Source: Wohlfahrtiimonas larvae (GTDB taxonomy: Bacteria > Pseudomonadota > Gammaproteobacteria > Cardiobacteriales > Wohlfahrtiimonadaceae). From it: a stretch of 64,000 bases of DNA. Location: positions 1 to 64,000 of the forward strand of contig NZ_BAABKE010000003.1 of NCBI RefSeq assembly GCF_039543665.1. The letters are read 5' to 3'. This document shows, piece by piece, positions 61,065 through 64,000 of this stretch; within the stretch, counting starts at the first letter, position 1, and the number at the start of each line of letters is the position of its first letter. The notes beneath the pieces were generated by a model. That model did no database searches. It was not told the origin of the DNA and worked only from the letters and a program-made list of their open reading frames with translations. The position numbers and the translations under genes are program-made.

Positions 61065-61536
61065 AACAAGTGTCCTTTAAAAATGTCCAAATAGTATGCT
61101 TGTGTGTTGATAATGTAATTTCAGAATAATCGTCAAAATATTGATGAATGGGAATGTCGCCATTAATCGTATTTAACGTGGATTCCACATTGCGCGAGAT
61201 GATCCAATTAATCTGTGGCATATTTAAATTAGGATTCGATTCAACAAAACCACCTTGAGTTTTCAAGGGTTCGTTATAAGGTGTGCCTGCACCAAATGTT
61301 TTGAATTGTGATCGAAACAATCGAAGGTGATCACCTTCTGCTTGATAAGTTTCCCGCCACATTTCTCGCTCAACAGAGTGAATCCACTGCAATGTCAAAA
61401 CATCTTCCCTGAAATCACAAGAGAACTTTTCAGTTCTCAGATGAATACTTGTAAACCATGGATACAATGAAGCACCTAGCAACAGCACAATCGCTGTTAC
61501 TAGGATCATAAACTTACTGCTGATTTTGCTCATCAT
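61039..61536 (-). CDS. DUF1850 domain protein of TAXI-TRAP operons
   Basis: About 165 residues from the tandem ATG at 61536. One N-terminal anchor (about 10-27, FMILVTAIVLLLGASLY), then a DUF1850 domain with FTLxW-type opening DVLTLQWIHSVEREMWRETYQ and RSQFKTFGAGTPY (S..FG.G.P). Family members are found between TAXI-type binding proteins and fused permeases; their function is unknown. Here it overlaps both neighbours, a sign of tight coupling. The frame is open upstream to 61578 inside the binding-protein gene. Confidence 0.85.
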   Translation of the reverse strand: MMSKISSKFMILVTAIVLLLGASLYPWFTSIHLRTEKFSCDFREDVLTLQWIHSVEREMWRETYQAEGDHLRLFRSQFKTFGAGTPYNEPLKTQGGFVESNPNLNMPQINWIISRNVESTLNTINGDIPIHQYFDDYSEITLSTHKHTIWTFLKDTCYDKFTASN

Positions 61537-62530
61537 AGTACTTCTGAGCACCTGGATGGATTGGTGCAACCATACCATTTTGTGCTTTCTCTAAAGAAAC
61601 ATCTTTCACTGCTTGGTGAGAATTTTGTAAACGATCTAAATTTTCAAAGAATGTTTTTGTTAACTTATAAACATCATCATCGCTTAATTTACTATTTACA
61701 ACTAAAGCATTCATGATCACAGCCGTGGGAATAGCTTCTGTATTACCATAAGTATTCGCAGGGATTTCCATCGCCATAAAATATGGTTTATCTTGTGCAA
61801 TTTTTGCAATATTTTCTGAACTGATGGTTACCAACTGAAGATCAAAGCCTTGAGCTAACTCCATCAATGAGGCATTAGGTAAACCACTTGTTAAAAATGC
61901 TGCATCAATACGGCCAGCACGCAATGCATCTGCAGCTTCCGCATAACCTAAGTAATCCACTTTCAGATCATTGTAAGTAATACCATGACCATTCAGTAAT
62001 GAGCGTGCATTCACTTCGACGCCTGAGTTTTGATCCCCCACAGCAACTCGTTTGCCTTTCAAATCTTCGATTGTTTTAATACCTGATTTTTGTGAGGTTA
62101 CGATTTGTACAAAGTTTGGATAAAGCACAGCAATTTGTTTCACTGAATCAATTTTCTTTTGGAATGGTGCTTCACCATTAATTGCTTGGTTTAAAGCATC
62201 ACTCATCACAAATGCCATTTCTGCTTTACCTTGATCTAGCAAGTTAATATTTTCAACGGATGCACCTGTTGTCTGTGTTTTAGAGTTTGCTTTATATTTT
62301 TCTGAGTAAATCTCACCCATTGTAGTCGCAATGATGTTATATGGACCTGATGCACCGCCTGTTGCGATTGTGACAAAACGTGAATTTAAACGATCATCTG
62401 ATATTGCTTTAGATGGCTCTGAGCTCGTGGAAGTTGCTTCATTGCCACTTGATTTTTCAGTTTCCTGCGAACAAGCTGCTAATAATATAGTTAACAATGC
62501 ACTCATAATAATTTTTTTACGACTATTCAT
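61514..62530 (-). CDS. TAXI family TRAP solute-binding lipoprotein
   Basis: A 338-residue binding protein. The signal sequence ends in the lipobox LLAACSQ (Cys20), so it is a lipoprotein. FVTIATGGASGPYNIIATTMGEIYSEKYK is the family opening; TTGASVENINLLDQGKAEMAFVMSD, IEDLKGKRVAVGDQNSGVEVNAR and GRIDAAFLTSGLPNASLMEL follow. TAXI proteins usually bind glutamate or related organic acids; the ligand here is unknown. First gene of the TAXI-TRAP operon. Confidence 0.92.
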   Translation of the reverse strand: MNSRKKIIMSALLTILLAACSQETEKSSGNEATSTSSEPSKAISDDRLNSRFVTIATGGASGPYNIIATTMGEIYSEKYKANSKTQTTGASVENINLLDQGKAEMAFVMSDALNQAINGEAPFQKKIDSVKQIAVLYPNFVQIVTSQKSGIKTIEDLKGKRVAVGDQNSGVEVNARSLLNGHGITYNDLKVDYLGYAEAADALRAGRIDAAFLTSGLPNASLMELAQGFDLQLVTISSENIAKIAQDKPYFMAMEIPANTYGNTEAIPTAVIMNALVVNSKLSDDDVYKLTKTFFENLDRLQNSHQAVKDVSLEKAQNGMVAPIHPGAQKYYDEQNQQ

Positions 62531-62690
62531 TCTTAAACCCTCCCAAATATTATAATAATACTATTTGATAACTGTTTTTAAGAACATCGTCAACAAAAAT
62601 CATCTATAAATATTAATAATTACATAATTTACAAACAACTAATTGTTATTAAATAGATAATAACTACATAATATTTTCAAAACTAACAAA

Positions 62691-62719
62691 AAATACCCAA
62701 TCTTAAAATTGGGTATTTT
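62691..62719 (-). terminator. Terminator of the GntR-type regulator gene
   Basis: AAATACCCAAT and ATTGGGTATTT are perfect inverted repeats around CTTAAA, 34 bases beyond the regulator stop. Confidence 0.88.
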
Positions 62720-62752
62720 CATTCATATAATTACAAGCTGTAGGATTTTAAA

Positions 62753-63454
62753 TCAGCTTAAATTTTTATACAGCGCAATTGTCTGCTCGATATGTTTTTT
62801 CATCAATATCACGCCCAATTCAGCATCTCTTGCCACTAATGCATTATAAATTTCCCTATGCACATCAATGAAATGATCCACATTATCTAATTTTCTGATG
62901 CTCGTACGAGTATCATGCAGTGTTTCAAAAAAGCGCTCAAATATGATTTCTACTAGATCAGTCATCATGCTGTTATGGCTCGCTTTCACTAATTCTAAGT
63001 GAAAACGCAAATCTTCTTTTGCTGCAGTTTTTTGTAATTTAACACGCGCTTCCAATGCTTGCAAAGCAGCTTCAACAGATTTTAGATCTTGCTCTGTTGC
63101 TCTTTCGGTTGCCAGAACAAATGAACGTGTTTCTAAGCCTTCCCGAATTTCCAATAAACTGATGATGTCTTCAGGTTGGATATGCAATATACGACTACGA
63201 ACAAATTCCACAATAAGATCTTTATCACTCTTTGCCAACATCAATGAGCCATCTGTTTTATCTAACAGAATATTTTCAGCTTTTAAGACTTTAATAGCAT
63301 GAGCCACTTCTGCTTCTGTATAGCCAAGCTTATCTGCAATCTCCTTTATGGAAGGTAATGTTTCGCCTGGAAGAAAACCACCTGATTCAATTGCTTCCAT
63401 AAAATAAACAATCACTTCTTCATGAGGTATACGCTTAACAGATGATAATTTCAT
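62753..63454 (-). CDS. GntR family regulator, FadR/FCD type
   Basis: A 233-residue regulator. The N-terminal winged helix (about 10-75; GGFLPGETLPSIKEIADKLGYTEAEVAHAIKVLKAENI) has LPS..E.A..LG in place of the usual LPSER. The FCD ligand domain (about 90-230) has LEIREGLETRSFVLATERAT and metal-site-like residues including DLRFHLELVKASHN and HREIYNALVARD. FCD proteins often sense lactate or other organic acids. It may regulate the adjacent TAXI-TRAP operon or the lactate genes (inference). Confidence 0.85.
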   Translation of the reverse strand: MKLSSVKRIPHEEVIVYFMEAIESGGFLPGETLPSIKEIADKLGYTEAEVAHAIKVLKAENILLDKTDGSLMLAKSDKDLIVEFVRSRILHIQPEDIISLLEIREGLETRSFVLATERATEQDLKSVEAALQALEARVKLQKTAAKEDLRFHLELVKASHNSMMTDLVEIIFERFFETLHDTRTSIRKLDNVDHFIDVHREIYNALVARDAELGVILMKKHIEQTIALYKNLS

Positions 63455-63660
63455 AATGCTCCTCCTACTGCGTTGATATTATTTTGTATAATACATCAAA
63501 CTTTTATAACTATAGTTTTATACTATCACTAATATTCAAAGAGACTCAAGAAATTTTAGATAATTAAATTTTATCAAATAAATCAATAAAATAAATACAC
63601 AACATCCAATAAAAGCACTATTAAAAATAGTTTAAACGATATATATTCAGTATAGAATAA

Positions 63661-64000
63661 TTAACAATCTTTGGAGCAAAGCCAATTTTGATTAGAAAAA
63701 TCATACACCAATGAATCCACCGACATACCTGGCTCTGGAAACTCTAAACTTGCTAAGTTCTGCCCTTCTCGCTGATAAATGAACTGCGGCACATTCATTT
63801 GTACTTTTTCATAATCTTCACTGATGTCTACAATATGCGGAAAATAACCATTTCTGTCCTTATAGTCATTGACAACGACAATGAACCGATCCACTTGTTG
63901 CTGAACATAAAAAGAAATTAATTTAGTAGGAATGAGCGCAGCAACAAAAATCACTACCGCATAAATAAGATTCTGCTGATGATGCTTTAACCTCTGTTGA
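63661..64000 (-). CDS. Hypothetical protein with N-terminal membrane helix, partial
   Basis: The frame is open to the right edge of the window, so the true start may lie outside; a GTG at 63954 is a possible internal start. After a basic stretch (RLKHHQQN) comes one membrane helix (LIYAVVIFVAALIPTKLISF), then a domain of about 75 residues with DYKDRNGYFPHIVDISEDYE, ending in a Cys pair (WLCSKDC). The helix-plus-small-domain layout is somewhat pseudopilin-like (the NGYFP segment recalls minor pilins) but this is weak. No function assigned. Confidence 0.5.
   Translation of the reverse strand, partial: QQRLKHHQQNLIYAVVIFVAALIPTKLISFYVQQQVDRFIVVVNDYKDRNGYFPHIVDISEDYEKVQMNVPQFIYQREGQNLASLEFPEPGMSVDSLVYDFSNQNWLCSKDC

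Overview
The window is AT-rich chromosomal DNA of a gammaproteobacterium. Lnt, MacAB, DksA, DarP, PilG, HemW, a BtuBCDF vitamin B12 system and a gamma-type tmRNA tag all fit. The mix of genes and base composition suggests a deep-branching lineage such as the Cardiobacteriales (Wohlfahrtiimonas/Ignatzschineria type); this placement is an inference, not a measurement.

Layout. (1) 1-~11,200: one end of a P2-type (Peduovirinae) prophage in canonical order, read leftward as O-N-M-L-X-lysis-R-S-V-W-J-I, with terminase P and portal Q divergent on the + strand. No integrase, repressor or replication gene lies between the portal gene and the host tmRNA gene, whose 3' end faces the prophage. (2) 11,297-11,923: ssrA (tmRNA) and two identical tRNA-Phe genes. 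(3) 12,078-18,113: a serine hydrolase overlapping lnt, then macAB. (4) 18,172-25,700, minus strand: an unusual run of darP, a PilG-like receiver, a PilJ-like receptor without a chemotaxis signalling tip, a ChpA-like Hpt protein without a kinase, mlaF, mlaE, and a LysM-FecR envelope protein. (5) 25,755-26,315: four tRNA-Glu and one tRNA-Ala, followed by dksA. (6) 27,337-35,470: pyrC, an unknown membrane protein, tonB, btuD, btuC, a cobalamin riboswitch, btuB, btuF and a YcnI-like protein. (7) 35,532-42,386: FMN reductase; metY with a leader peptide containing three consecutive Met codons and alternative hairpins (a transcription attenuator); pncB-nadE-hemW; small membrane proteins. (8) 42,504-46,562: a MORN-repeat protein and a DctPQM TRAP transporter. 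(9) 46,860-54,454: a siderophore-uptake locus with an MFS protein, two YbtPQ/IrtAB-like ABC half-transporters, a TonB-dependent receptor and a divergent TetR regulator, with a Fur-like box and a perfect palindrome between them. (10) 54,511-58,605: divergent D- and L-lactate dehydrogenases. (11) 58,683-63,454: a TAXI-type TRAP transporter with a DUF1850 protein and a GntR/FCD regulator. A partial unknown gene closes the window.

The two strongest leads are the Met-codon attenuator ahead of metY and the kinase-less Pil-Chp-like gene set co-directional with mlaFE and a LysM-FecR protein. All functional calls come from reading motifs, gene order and composition; no database searches were run.
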